In this document: positions 40,398 to 48,524 of the stretch, one piece after another
Layout of the letters: each line of letters begins with the position of its first letter
Numbering within the stretch: the stretch's first letter is position 1
NCBI GenBank assembly: GCA_963792205.1
Contig: CAWBVI010000004.1
Coordinates: 1,393,599 to 1,457,598, forward strand
DNA from: DATDAH01 sp963792205
GTDB taxonomy: Bacteria > Actinomycetota > Acidimicrobiia > Acidimicrobiales > DATDAH01
Direction: 5' to 3'
Length of the DNA stretch: 64,000 nt
The notes under the pieces: model-generated
Database searches by the model: none
Told to the model about the DNA's origin: nothing
What the model saw: only the letters and a program-made list of their open reading frames with translations
Translations under genes and position numbers: made by a program

Positions 40398-40793
40398 ATG
40401 AGCACGTCGCCCTCGACCCCCATCTCGATCGACCGCGCCCTCGCGGCCCTGACCTTCTTCGCAGAACGAACCCCGACGACCACCGACGAGGACGCCGGTG
40501 GCGCCTTCGCCGCGCTGGCCGGCTACCGGGACGGGGCCATCTTCGTCGGCCACTGGGCCGGCACCAGCGAGTGGGAGCGCCATCCCGTCGGCGACGAGAT
40601 CGTCATGGTCCTCGGCGGGCAGACGACGATCTTCCTCTTGGACGACGGTGGCGAGCACGCCAACCCGATGGAGCCGGGCGAGCTGATCGTCGTGCCCCAA
40701 GGGGTCTGGCACCGGTTCGAGACGCCCGACGAGGTGAAGGTGTTCAGCGTGACCCCCCAGCCCACCGAGCACCGGACCGAGCGCCCGGACTGA
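40398..40793 (+). CDS. Single-domain cupin protein
   Basis: 131 residues from ATG 40398. The barrel has GAIFVGHWAGTSEWERHPVGDEIVMVLGGQTTIFLLDDGG (in pieces, about 45-85), where H-P-x-G-D-E replaces the usual H-x-H-x4-E, and a second motif MEPGELIVVPQGVWHRFETPDEV. It probably binds a metal and acts as an isomerase, dioxygenase or sensor; no partner gene explains it. Convergent with katG, with a strong hairpin between their ends. Confidence 0.85.
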   Translation: MSTSPSTPISIDRALAALTFFAERTPTTTDEDAGGAFAALAGYRDGAIFVGHWAGTSEWERHPVGDEIVMVLGGQTTIFLLDDGGEHANPMEPGELIVVPQGVWHRFETPDEVKVFSVTPQPTEHRTERPD

Positions 40794-40805
40794 AGGAGTT
40801 TGGTG

Positions 40806-40834
40806 GGGGCCGACGGCGGCGAGCCGCCGGCCCC
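40806..40834. terminator. Hairpin between cupin and katG ends
   Basis: GGGGCCG (40806-40812) pairs perfectly with CGGCCCC (40828-40834); inner CGGC and GCCG extend the stem after one mismatch. It lies between the convergent stops at 40793 and 40844 and can serve both. No T-run. Confidence 0.6.
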
Positions 40835-40843
40835 AACCGGTGC

Positions 40844-43036
40844 TCAGGCGAGGTCGAACCGCCCGAGGTTCATGACCTTGTCCCACGCGGCGACGAAGTC
40901 GCGGACGAAGACGTCCTTGCCGTCGTCGCAGGCGTAGAGCTCGGCGACCGCCCGGAGCTGTGAGTTCCCCCCGAAGACCAGGTCGACCGCGGTGACGGTC
41001 CACTTCTGCTCACCTGACCGGTCCTGGCTCTCGAACACGCCGTCGTCGTCGACCGACGGCGTCCACGTCGTGTCCATGTCGAGCAGGTTCACGAAGAAGT
41101 CGTTGGTGAGCGTTCCGGGAGTGTCGGTGAGGACGCCATGGCGGGATCGCCCGGTGTTGGCGTCCAGCGCCCGCAGGCCACCGACGAGCACCGTCATCTC
41201 CGGAGCGGTCAGTGAGAGCAGGTTCGCCCGCTCGAGCAGCTGGTGCTCCGGCGGCAGCTTCTCCCCGGCCTGGAGGTGGTTGCGGAAGCCGTCGGAGGTG
41301 GGCTCGAGCACGGCGAAGGAGTCGACGTCGGTCTGCTCCAGCGACGCGTCGCCGCGTCCGGGGGTGAAGGGGACCGTGATGTCGAAGCCGGCGTCCTTGG
41401 CCGCTCGCTCGACCGCGGCGCATCCGCCGAGGACGATGAGGTCGGCCACCGACACCTGCTTGCCGCCCGACTGGGAGCCGTTGAAGTCCTGCTGGATCCC
41501 CTCGAGCTTGGACAGCACGCCGGCCAGCTCGGCCGGGTCGTTGACCTCCCAGTCCTTCTGCGGCGCGAGGCGGAGCCGGCCGCCGTCGGTGCCGCCGCGC
41601 TTGTCGGTGTGGCGGTAGTTCGCCGCCGCCGCCCAGGCGGTGGACACCAGCTGAGGGCTGGTGAGGCCCGATCCGAGGATCGTCTCCTTCAGCGCGGCGA
41701 CGTCCTGGTCGTCGACCAGCTCGTGGTCGACCGCGGGGATGGGGTCCTGCCAGATCTGCGGCTCGGCCGGGACCTCGGGGCCCCGGTAGCGGGCGATCGG
41801 CCCCATGTCGCGGTGGGTCAGCTTGAACCACGCCCTGGCGAACGCGTCGGCCAGCTGGTCGGGGTTCTGGTGGAAGCGCTCCGAGATCTCCAGGTAGATC
41901 GGGTCGGTCTTCAGGGCGATGTCGGTCGTGGCCATCATCGGGGCGTGCCGCTTCGCCGGGTCGTGGGCGTCGGGCACCGTGTCCTGCGCCTCGGGGTTGG
42001 TGGGGGTCCACTGCTGGGCCCCGGCCGGGCTGGTCGTCAGCTCCCAGTCGTAGGCGAAGAGGTTGTCGAAGAAGCCGTTGTCCCAGGTGGTCGGCTCGTT
42101 GGTCCACGCGCCCTCGAGCCCGCTGGTGATGGTGTCGGCGCCCTTGCCGGTGCCGTAGGCGCTGACCCAGCCGATGCCCATGGCGTGGAGGGGGCACCCC
42201 TCGGGCTCGGGACCGACGAGATCGGGGTCGCCGGCGCCGTGGGTCTTGCCGAAGGTGTGGCCCCCGGCGATGAGCGCGACGGTCTCCTCGTCGTCCATCG
42301 CCATGCGGGCGAAGGTCTCCCGGATGTCGCGCGCCGACTTCATGGGGTCGGGCTCGCCGTTGGGGCCTTCGGGGTTGACGTAGATCAAGCCCATCTGCAC
42401 GGCGCCGAGCGGCCCGGAGAGCTCGCGGTCGCCGCTGTAGCGCTCGTCACCGAGCCAGGTGTCCTCGGAGCCCCAGAAGATCTCGTCGGGCTCGTAGATG
42501 TCCTCCCGCCCGCCGCCGAAGCCGAAGGTCGGGAGCCCCATCGACTCGATGGCGCAGTTGCCGGCAAGGATGATGAGGTCGCCCCAGGAGAGCTTCCGGC
42601 CGTACTTCTGCTTGACCGGCCAGAGGAGCCGGCGCGCCTTGTCGAGGTTGGCGTTGTCCGGCCAGCTGTTGAGCGGTGCGAAGCGCTGCGCGCCGCTACC
42701 GCCACCGCCTCGGCCGTCGGCGATCCGGTACGTGCCGGCGGCGTGCCACGCCATGCGGATCATGAGTGGCCCGTAGTGGCCGTAGTCGGCCGGCCACCAG
42801 TCCTGGGACGTGGTCATCACGGCGACGATGTCCTGCTTCACGGCGGCGAGGTCGAGCGTCTCGAACTCGGCGCCGTAGTCGAACTCCTCGCCCAACGGAT
42901 CGACCGTGCGGGCGTGCTGGTTGAGCACCTGGAGGTCGAGCTGATCCGGCCACCAGTCCTGGTTGGTCCTCGGCCGGGTCCCCTTGGGATCGGGAGCATC
43001 GATGGCTGGGTTTTCGCTCTCGCTACCGTTGGACAC
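40844..43036 (-). CDS. katG: Catalase-peroxidase
   Basis: 730 residues from GTG 43036, which follows AAGGAGG by seven bases; this start lies inside the end of the fur gene. Two peroxidase halves. The N-terminal half has the distal pocket RMAWHAAGTYR (Arg, Trp, His) and the proximal haem ligand in AGGHTFGKTHGA; the Tyr of the Met-Tyr-Trp adduct is in MGLIYVNPEGPNG. The C-terminal half lacks the haem site, as normal. It degrades hydrogen peroxide in the cytoplasm and, in mycobacteria, activates isoniazid. It overlaps the FurA-like gene by 14 bp, so the repressor and enzyme are made together. Confidence 0.98.
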   Translation of the reverse strand: MSNGSESENPAIDAPDPKGTRPRTNQDWWPDQLDLQVLNQHARTVDPLGEEFDYGAEFETLDLAAVKQDIVAVMTTSQDWWPADYGHYGPLMIRMAWHAAGTYRIADGRGGGGSGAQRFAPLNSWPDNANLDKARRLLWPVKQKYGRKLSWGDLIILAGNCAIESMGLPTFGFGGGREDIYEPDEIFWGSEDTWLGDERYSGDRELSGPLGAVQMGLIYVNPEGPNGEPDPMKSARDIRETFARMAMDDEETVALIAGGHTFGKTHGAGDPDLVGPEPEGCPLHAMGIGWVSAYGTGKGADTITSGLEGAWTNEPTTWDNGFFDNLFAYDWELTTSPAGAQQWTPTNPEAQDTVPDAHDPAKRHAPMMATTDIALKTDPIYLEISERFHQNPDQLADAFARAWFKLTHRDMGPIARYRGPEVPAEPQIWQDPIPAVDHELVDDQDVAALKETILGSGLTSPQLVSTAWAAAANYRHTDKRGGTDGGRLRLAPQKDWEVNDPAELAGVLSKLEGIQQDFNGSQSGGKQVSVADLIVLGGCAAVERAAKDAGFDITVPFTPGRGDASLEQTDVDSFAVLEPTSDGFRNHLQAGEKLPPEHQLLERANLLSLTAPEMTVLVGGLRALDANTGRSRHGVLTDTPGTLTNDFFVNLLDMDTTWTPSVDDDGVFESQDRSGEQKWTVTAVDLVFGGNSQLRAVAELYACDDGKDVFVRDFVAAWDKVMNLGRFDLA

Positions 43037-43511
43037 GGCGGTCCTCCTTGGCTTTCGCTGTTCCTCGTGGTTGACCGGCGGCGGACGCCGCCAGGCATTC
43101 GGGGCACCGGCCCCAGTAGACGACCTCGGCTTCGTCGATCTCGTAGCCCGCATCGTCGTCAGCCGTCAGGCAGGGCGTCTCGCCGACGGCGCAGTCGACG
43201 TCGACCATCTGGCCACACACCCGACAGACGAGGTGATGGTGGTTGTCGCCCACCCGGTCCTCGTAGCGCGCCGGCGAGCCCGCCGGCGCGATCCGTCGCA
43301 GCAGGCCTGCGGCCGTGAGGGCGCCGAGGGCGTCGTACACCGCCTGGCGGGAGATCGCACCGAGCTCGGCCCGGACGACCGAATCGACATCGTCCGCGGT
43401 GCAGTGCGACCGTTCCGACACCGCCCGGAGGACGGCCAGACGCTGCGCGGTGACGTGGAGACCGTGCTGACGGAGCAGCGCGGCAGCGTCCTCGGCAGGT
43501 CCGTCGGTCAT
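43023..43511 (-). CDS. furA: Fur family regulator, FurA-like
   Basis: 162 residues from ATG 43511. Winged helix in the first 85 residues (LLRQHGLHVTAQRLAVLRAVSE, ISRQAVYDALGALTAAGLLRRI), then the metal domain with NHHHLVCRVCGQMVDVDCAVG and the second Cys pair RCPECLA. The order furA-katG is that of mycobacteria and streptomycetes, where the protein represses both genes and is released by peroxide or metal loss. The stop codon of fur lies 14 bp inside katG. The promoter candidate is at 43519-43547. Confidence 0.93.
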   Translation of the reverse strand: MTDGPAEDAAALLRQHGLHVTAQRLAVLRAVSERSHCTADDVDSVVRAELGAISRQAVYDALGALTAAGLLRRIAPAGSPARYEDRVGDNHHHLVCRVCGQMVDVDCAVGETPCLTADDDAGYEIDEAEVVYWGRCPECLAASAAGQPRGTAKAKEDRRVQR

Positions 43512-43518
43512 CGCCCCT

Positions 43519-43547
43519 CGTCTAACGCGAAATCTGGATCAAGTCAA
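43519..43547 (-). promoter_or_regulatory. furA-katG promoter with FurA-box-like sequence
   Basis: On the minus strand TTGACT (43542-43547) and TAGACG (43519-43524) are 17 bp apart, eight bases before the fur ATG. The overlapping CTTGACTTGATCCAGATTT resembles the AT-rich FurA box described in mycobacterial furA promoters. The very short leader agrees with autoregulated furA transcripts. Confidence 0.65.
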
Positions 43548-43622
43548 GACCTTGTTGTTCCCAGTTCTTCTCGATCCGCGTGCGGTGACCGAGCGGCGCG
43601 GGCGCGTGCCTAGCCTGCCAAG

Positions 43623-44546
43623 GTGCTCCTGCGGACCGCCGGGCTGACCCTCACCTACCCCGGGGGGACCACGGCACTCAGTGACCTGACCCTGGACGTC
43701 CCGCAGGGCTCGGTGGGCTTGGTGGGGGCCAACGGGGCGGGCAAGACCACGCTGTTCCGCCTGATGCTGGGCCAGCTGGCGCCGACGGCGGGCACGGTCG
43801 AAGTGGTGGGCCGGCGCGTGGCCGAGGACCCGGTGGGCATCCGCTCCCGGCTGGGCTACATGCCCGAGCACGACGGCCTGCCCAACGATCAGTCGGCGGC
43901 GGACCTGGTCGCCACGTTCGGGGAGCTGTCCGGCCTGCCCGCGCAGGCCGCCCGCCAGCGGGCCTCGGACATGCTCGACCTGGTGGGCCTCGACGAGGCC
44001 CGCTTCCGCCCGGTGGGTGGCTTCTCGACCGGCATGCGCCAGCGGACCAAGCTGGCCCAGGCCCTCGTGGCCGATCCCGAGCTGGTCCTCCTCGACGAGC
44101 CGACTGCCGGCCTCGATCCCCTGGGCCGGGAGGAGATGCTCGAGCTCGTCCGCCGGCTCGCCACCTTCGACGTGTCGGTCCTGTTCGCCACCCACCTCCT
44201 CGACGACGTGCAGCGGGTGTGCGACCACGTGGTGATGATCGATGCCGGCCGGCTGGTGATCAGCGGGCCCATCGAGGACCTGGTCACGGGGACCGGAGTG
44301 CTGCGCGTCGAGGTGGGTGGGCGCACCGACGCCGCCGAGGCGCTCGTCGCCCGGTTGACCGCGCTGGGTGTGACCGCCGTCGACGTAGGTGGCCACGTGG
44401 TGGACGTCGAGGCCACCGACATCGGCGAGGAGGCCTTCGACATCGTCCGCGACGCCGTCGCCGACCTCGGGTTGCGCCTCTACGCGCTGTCCCGGCGCCA
44501 CCACTCGCTGGACGACCTGTTCGTGCAGACGGCAACCGCGTCGTGA
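43623..44546 (+). CDS. ABC transporter ATP-binding protein 1
   Basis: 307 residues from GTG 43623. Walker A GANGAGKTT (about 37-45), a signature written FSTGMRQRTKLAQAL instead of LSGGQ, Walker B LVLLDEPTAGLDP and a switch His in FATHLLDDVQ. The C-terminal 90 residues are an extra domain common in ABC-2 drug or lipid exporters (CcmA/NatA-like). First of four genes coupled by 4-bp GTGA overlaps: ATPase, permease, ATPase, permease. Confidence 0.92.
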   Translation: MLLRTAGLTLTYPGGTTALSDLTLDVPQGSVGLVGANGAGKTTLFRLMLGQLAPTAGTVEVVGRRVAEDPVGIRSRLGYMPEHDGLPNDQSAADLVATFGELSGLPAQAARQRASDMLDLVGLDEARFRPVGGFSTGMRQRTKLAQALVADPELVLLDEPTAGLDPLGREEMLELVRRLATFDVSVLFATHLLDDVQRVCDHVVMIDAGRLVISGPIEDLVTGTGVLRVEVGGRTDAAEALVARLTALGVTAVDVGGHVVDVEATDIGEEAFDIVRDAVADLGLRLYALSRRHHSLDDLFVQTATAS

Positions 44547-45454
44547 GCCTCCCCGCGGCGCCACTCGGCGCGGTCTACGACCGTGGCTACCGCCCGTACG
44601 ACGGTGCCCGCGGCGGCCGGTCCGCGGGCCGCTGGGCGCTGTGGCGACTCACCCTCCGGCGGGCGGTGGGTCTCCGGCGTTCCTGGCGCCAGAAGGTGCT
44701 GCCCTGGACGCTGCTCGGCCTGGCCACGATCCCGGCGGCCATCGACCTCGGGGTTCGCTATGCCACCCGCAACACCCCACTGCAGGAGATCGACTTCGAG
44801 TTCCTGACCTTCCGCGACTACGTCGGCGTCTCGACCACCCTCCTGCTGTTCGTCGCCGTGAGCGCGCCCGACGTCATCTGCCCCGACCGCCATGACCGCG
44901 TGCTGCCGCTCATCTTCGCCCGGCCGCTGACCGGCGACGACTACGTGCTGGCCAAGGTCTTCGGCATCTTCACCCTGGTGTTCGGCTTCGCCTTCCTCCC
45001 CCAGGTCCTGCTCTACGTGGGCCAGATGCTGGTCGCCGAGGACGGGGTGATGCGGTACGTCGGCGACCACCTCGACATCCTCTGGAAGGTCCCGGTCGCC
45101 GTCGCCATCCTCGCCTGCTTCTACGCGGTGGTCAGCCTGGCCGTGGCCTCGCTCACCGACCGCCGGATCGTCGGCGGCCTCGCCTTCATCGGCGTGCTGA
45201 TCATCCCGTCGATCGTCGCGGGGACGCTGGTCGACGCCGCCGGCCCGGATGGCTCGTTGGCCGGCGTCCTCAACCTCCTGGGCCTGCCCCTCGTCCTGCG
45301 CGACGTGGTCTTCGAGGGCGAGGTGGATCTCGACCGGGACGGCGGGTTGGCGGGGGTGGCCGGGGCGGGATGGGTCGCCTTGGTCCTCTACCTGGTCATC
45401 GTGGTGGGCGGCCTCGTCCTCCTGCGCCGCCGCTACCAGGAGTCCCGCCTGTGA
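44543..45454 (+). CDS. ABC transporter permease 1 (ABC-2 type)
   Basis: 303 residues from GTG 44543, overlapping the previous stop by 4 bp. A cytoplasmic N-terminus with GAVYDRGYRPYDGARGGR, a motif I know from ABC-2 permeases of this group, precedes about six membrane helices (for example VLPWTLLGLATIPAAIDLGV, VGVSTTLLLFVAVSAPDVI and ALVLYLVIVVGGLVLL). CPDRHDRVLPLIFARPLTGDDYVLAK follows helix 2. It should form the channel with ATPase 1. Substrate unknown. Confidence 0.88.
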   Translation: MSLPAAPLGAVYDRGYRPYDGARGGRSAGRWALWRLTLRRAVGLRRSWRQKVLPWTLLGLATIPAAIDLGVRYATRNTPLQEIDFEFLTFRDYVGVSTTLLLFVAVSAPDVICPDRHDRVLPLIFARPLTGDDYVLAKVFGIFTLVFGFAFLPQVLLYVGQMLVAEDGVMRYVGDHLDILWKVPVAVAILACFYAVVSLAVASLTDRRIVGGLAFIGVLIIPSIVAGTLVDAAGPDGSLAGVLNLLGLPLVLRDVVFEGEVDLDRDGGLAGVAGAGWVALVLYLVIVVGGLVLLRRRYQESRL

Positions 45455-46416
45455 CCGACGTCCTGCCCTCGGCTCCCGAACCCGGGCCGATCGATCCGGC
45501 CTTCGTCGCCGACGCCAGTGTCGTCGCCGAGGGCGTCTCGGTGTGGTTCGGCCCGAAGGTGGCGGTCACCGAGCTGTCCTGCTCGTTCGGGCCGGGGGTG
45601 ACCGGGCTGCTGGGCCCCAACGGGGCGGGCAAGACCACGTTCATGCGGGTGCTGTGCGGGCTGCTGCCGGCCAACCGCGGCCAGGTCCGGGTCCTTGGTC
45701 GCGACCCCCGCGCTGATCGCGAGGTCCAGGGCGACATCGCCCTGGTGCCCGAGGACGACGCCGTGCCCGGCTCGCTCTCGGCCCGGCAGCTGGTCCGCTA
45801 CCGGGCGTCGCTGCACGGCGTGCGGGACCCCGCGGCGCCCGATGGCGCGCTGGCCTCGGTCGGGCTCAGCGAGGTGGCCGATCGCGAGGTCGGCGGGTTC
45901 AGCAAGGGCATGCGCCAGCGGGCCAAGATCGCCGCGGCCCTGGTGAGCGACCCCCGGGTCCTGATCCTGGACGAACCGCTGAACGGCGCCGACCCCGTGC
46001 AGCGCATCGCCCTGATCGACCTGTTCCAGGCCCTCGGCGCCCAGGGGCGGACCGTCATCGTCAGCTCCCACGTGCTGCACGAGATCCAGCGCCTGGCGGC
46101 TCGCCAGCTGGTCATCATCCGTGGTCGCCTCGCGGCGGCGGGTGAGCACCGGGCCATACGCGACGCCCTCGCCGACCGGCCCCGCCAGGTGCTGGTGCGC
46201 AGCAGCGAGCCGCGGCGGCTGGCCGGATCGCTCCTGGCCCACGAGTCGGTCCAGGGCGTGGCCGTGGACGGGGACAGCCTGGTGGTCTCCTCGGCCCACG
46301 CCGGCGAGCTGGCGGAGGTCCTTCCCGTGGTGGCCCGCGAAAGCGGCGCCCGGCTTCGCGAGGTCCGCCCGCTGGACGACTCCCTGGAGAGCGTGTTCCG
46401 GGAGCTGCTGCGGTGA
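45451..46416 (+). CDS. ABC transporter ATP-binding protein 2
   Basis: 321 residues from GTG 45451 (GTGA overlap with permease 1). Walker A LLGPNGAGKTTFMRVLCG, signature FSKGMRQRAKIAAALV, Walker B VLILDEPLNGADP and switch His in VSSHVLHEIQRL. An N-terminal extension of about 25 residues and a C-terminal 100-residue domain flank the core. The signature Lys (SKGMRQR) is the same unusual type as in ATPase 1 (STGMRQR), suggesting that the two arose together or work as a pair. Confidence 0.92.
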   Translation: MTDVLPSAPEPGPIDPAFVADASVVAEGVSVWFGPKVAVTELSCSFGPGVTGLLGPNGAGKTTFMRVLCGLLPANRGQVRVLGRDPRADREVQGDIALVPEDDAVPGSLSARQLVRYRASLHGVRDPAAPDGALASVGLSEVADREVGGFSKGMRQRAKIAAALVSDPRVLILDEPLNGADPVQRIALIDLFQALGAQGRTVIVSSHVLHEIQRLAARQLVIIRGRLAAAGEHRAIRDALADRPRQVLVRSSEPRRLAGSLLAHESVQGVAVDGDSLVVSSAHAGELAEVLPVVARESGARLREVRPLDDSLESVFRELLR

Positions 46417-47186
46417 CGGCCACCGAGCGCGCCGGTCGCCCGCTGGCCCGCCCCTTCCCCGCCCTGGTCGGCTACACCGTGCGGGCCTGCCTCCCGCGGC
46501 GGCGGTGGTTCGGCGTGCTGGCGCCCTGCGCCGGGGCGGTGCTGTTCGGCTGGTTGGCCCGGGTGGCCGCGGACGCCAACCAGGAGGACGTGGCCGAATC
46601 CTTCTCCGGGATCGCCGACGGTGGGCTCTTCCGGCTCATCCTGCCCCTGGCCTGCCTCATCATCGGCGACGCCGTCCTGGGGGCTGACCTCCGGGCGGGA
46701 ACGCTGCCCCTCACCTGGCTGTCACCGGTCGGATTCCCCACGATCGCCTTCTCCCGGTGGCTCGGCGGCTGGCTCATCGCGCTCGTCACCGTGGTGCCGG
46801 CCATGGCGCTGGCCGCGGTGGTGGCGGGGTTGCCCGAGGCGGTCGGCCCGATGGTCGTAGCGACAGCCACGGGGGCCGCGGCCTACATCGCCCTGTTCAT
46901 CCTCATCGGCGTCCTCGTCCGGCGGTCGGCCCTGTGGTCGCTCGCCGTGGTGCTCCTCGGCGAGTGGCTGCTGGGCACGGCACTGGCGGGGGTGGCGCAG
47001 CTCAGCCCCCTCTGGATGTCGATGCAGGCCTTCGCCGGGCTGTGGTCGGACGGGGAGGACCTGCTGCGGAACGGCGTCCCTGAAGGCGCTGCCGCCATCG
47101 TCCGGCTGGCCGGCCTCACGGTCGTGCTCATGGTGGTGGCCGCCTGGCGCCTGGCCCACCTCCGCCCCCTGGGTCACGACGACTGA
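46413..47186 (+). CDS. ABC transporter permease 2 (ABC-2 type)
   Basis: 257 residues from GTG 46413, 4-bp overlap with ATPase 2. Six hydrophobic segments: FGVLAPCAGAVLFGWLA, LFRLILPLACLIIGDAVLGADLRAGTLPLTWLSP (where the last part is the ABC-2 loop), GGWLIALVTVVPAMALAAVVAG, VVATATGAAAYIALFILIGVLV, LWSLAVVLLGEWLLGTALAGV and VRLAGLTVVLMVVAAWRLA. Closes the cassette of two ATPase-permease pairs. Its stop is followed by 93 bp without a gene before the convergent ATP-grasp gene. Confidence 0.87.
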   Translation: MTATERAGRPLARPFPALVGYTVRACLPRRRWFGVLAPCAGAVLFGWLARVAADANQEDVAESFSGIADGGLFRLILPLACLIIGDAVLGADLRAGTLPLTWLSPVGFPTIAFSRWLGGWLIALVTVVPAMALAAVVAGLPEAVGPMVVATATGAAAYIALFILIGVLVRRSALWSLAVVLLGEWLLGTALAGVAQLSPLWMSMQAFAGLWSDGEDLLRNGVPEGAAAIVRLAGLTVVLMVVAAWRLAHLRPLGHDD

Positions 47187-47279
47187 CCGGGCGTTCGGGA
47201 GGGCACGTGTCGAGGCCCCCTGGCCCGGGTGAGATGTTCCTTCGAGATACTCGTGACTCATCACCGTCGTGGTGGCCGC

Positions 47280-48524
47280 TCACACCTCCGGCGAGTCCCG
47301 CGCTGGTCGTTCGACCCCGGGCTGGCGCGCCGACCGGCGGCCTCGCTCTTCCTTTGCTCGTCGCGCGATCCGTTTGAGCTCGCGGTGCACCATCAGCGGC
47401 AGGTCGACGACCGTGGGAACGGGGTCGTCGAGGGCGGCCATGGGTCCGACCAGCGGGGGGCGCAGCGAGTGTAGGTAGCTGCGCAGCGACATTCGACGCG
47501 CCAGGATCTCCCGCGCCGACACGGGCACGTCCAGCACGAGCCGAGCCCAGCGGACACCCGGCCGGGCCCGGCACGGCGCCACGTTCTCGCCCATCGCCAT
47601 GAGCCAGGCGCCGTGGGCGAAGTCGACGTCTGCGGCCGCGCCGATCGAATGCCAGCCCCAGGCGCGAGCGTTGACGTCCAGCAGCTTGAGACGGCCGTCC
47701 CGGGGGTCCTCCTTGAACTCGATCTCCACCAATCCGTCCAAGCGCAGCTCCTGGAGCATCAGGAGCGCCGGTTTGGGCACGTCGGGTCGATCCACGGTCT
47801 CGACGAAGGTGCTCGATCGCCCGAAGTCGACCGGATACTGGCGGCGTCGTTGTGCGGTGACCGACATGACCGGCTCCCCATCACGGCAGGCTGCAGCGAA
47901 CGACAGTTGGCGCTCGCCACCCCCCGGGATCAGCTCCTGCACCATGACATCCTCAGGCCCCATCATGGCGATCGCCTTGTCGTACCGTTCGAGCAGGTCG
48001 GCCCGGTTCTCGACCCGCCACGCCTTGGCGTGCGTGAGGCGGTTGATCTCGAGGCGCACCGCCGGTTTCAGGATCACCGGATAGTCGAGCTCGAGCTGCT
48101 CCAGCTCCGAGCGCGACGCGGGGAACCACGTCTCTGGCACGTCCACATCGAGGGCCCGAGCGGACCGGTAGGCCAACTGCTTGTCGGCGGCCCGCTCGTA
48201 GCGCTCCCACGGCGAGGTGGTCAGACGGAAGCGCGATGAGAGGACCGCGTGGTGGCGGCTCACGATCCACGCCGCCTCCTCGTCGGTGGGGAACAGCACC
48301 CAGCGGTCGAGCTCGCTCTCCTCGGCTAGGCGCATCAGCTGCTCGACCTGCTGGTCCTCGGTCCCCATCGTCCGGCGAACCCTCTGCCGTGCGTAGCGCG
48401 ACGTGCACGCGATGCGGTCTTCGCCGTGGACGACACAGACGTCGATGCCGTGCCGACCCAGGCTGCGGACGATGCCGAGGCCGCGGTAGTCACCGCCGAG
48501 CACGACCGCTCCGGCTGGTCTCAT
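47280..48524 (-). CDS. ATP-grasp domain protein (carboxylate-amine ligase-like)
   Basis: 414 residues from ATG 48524, overlapping the FAD-oxidoreductase stop by 4 bp. N-terminal Rossmann-like part VVLGGDYRGLGIVRSLGRHGIDVCVV, ATP-binding loop TWFPASRSELEQLELDYPVILKPAVR with the nucleotide Lys, then VMVQELIPGGGERQLSFAA and the metal-binding EIEFKEDPRDGRLKLLDVNARAWGWH, all in pieces. Such proteins join a carboxylate to an amine or thiol through an acyl-phosphate. Last gene of a glycosyltransferase/oxidoreductase/ATP-grasp operon; product unknown. Confidence 0.88.
   Translation of the reverse strand: MRPAGAVVLGGDYRGLGIVRSLGRHGIDVCVVHGEDRIACTSRYARQRVRRTMGTEDQQVEQLMRLAEESELDRWVLFPTDEEAAWIVSRHHAVLSSRFRLTTSPWERYERAADKQLAYRSARALDVDVPETWFPASRSELEQLELDYPVILKPAVRLEINRLTHAKAWRVENRADLLERYDKAIAMMGPEDVMVQELIPGGGERQLSFAAACRDGEPVMSVTAQRRRQYPVDFGRSSTFVETVDRPDVPKPALLMLQELRLDGLVEIEFKEDPRDGRLKLLDVNARAWGWHSIGAAADVDFAHGAWLMAMGENVAPCRARPGVRWARLVLDVPVSAREILARRMSLRSYLHSLRPPLVGPMAALDDPVPTVVDLPLMVHRELKRIARRAKEERGRRSARQPGVERPARDSPEV

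Noticed and set aside
41243..43318. 691-codon plus-strand frame
   Set aside because: Antisense to katG, whose catalytic motifs are unambiguous.
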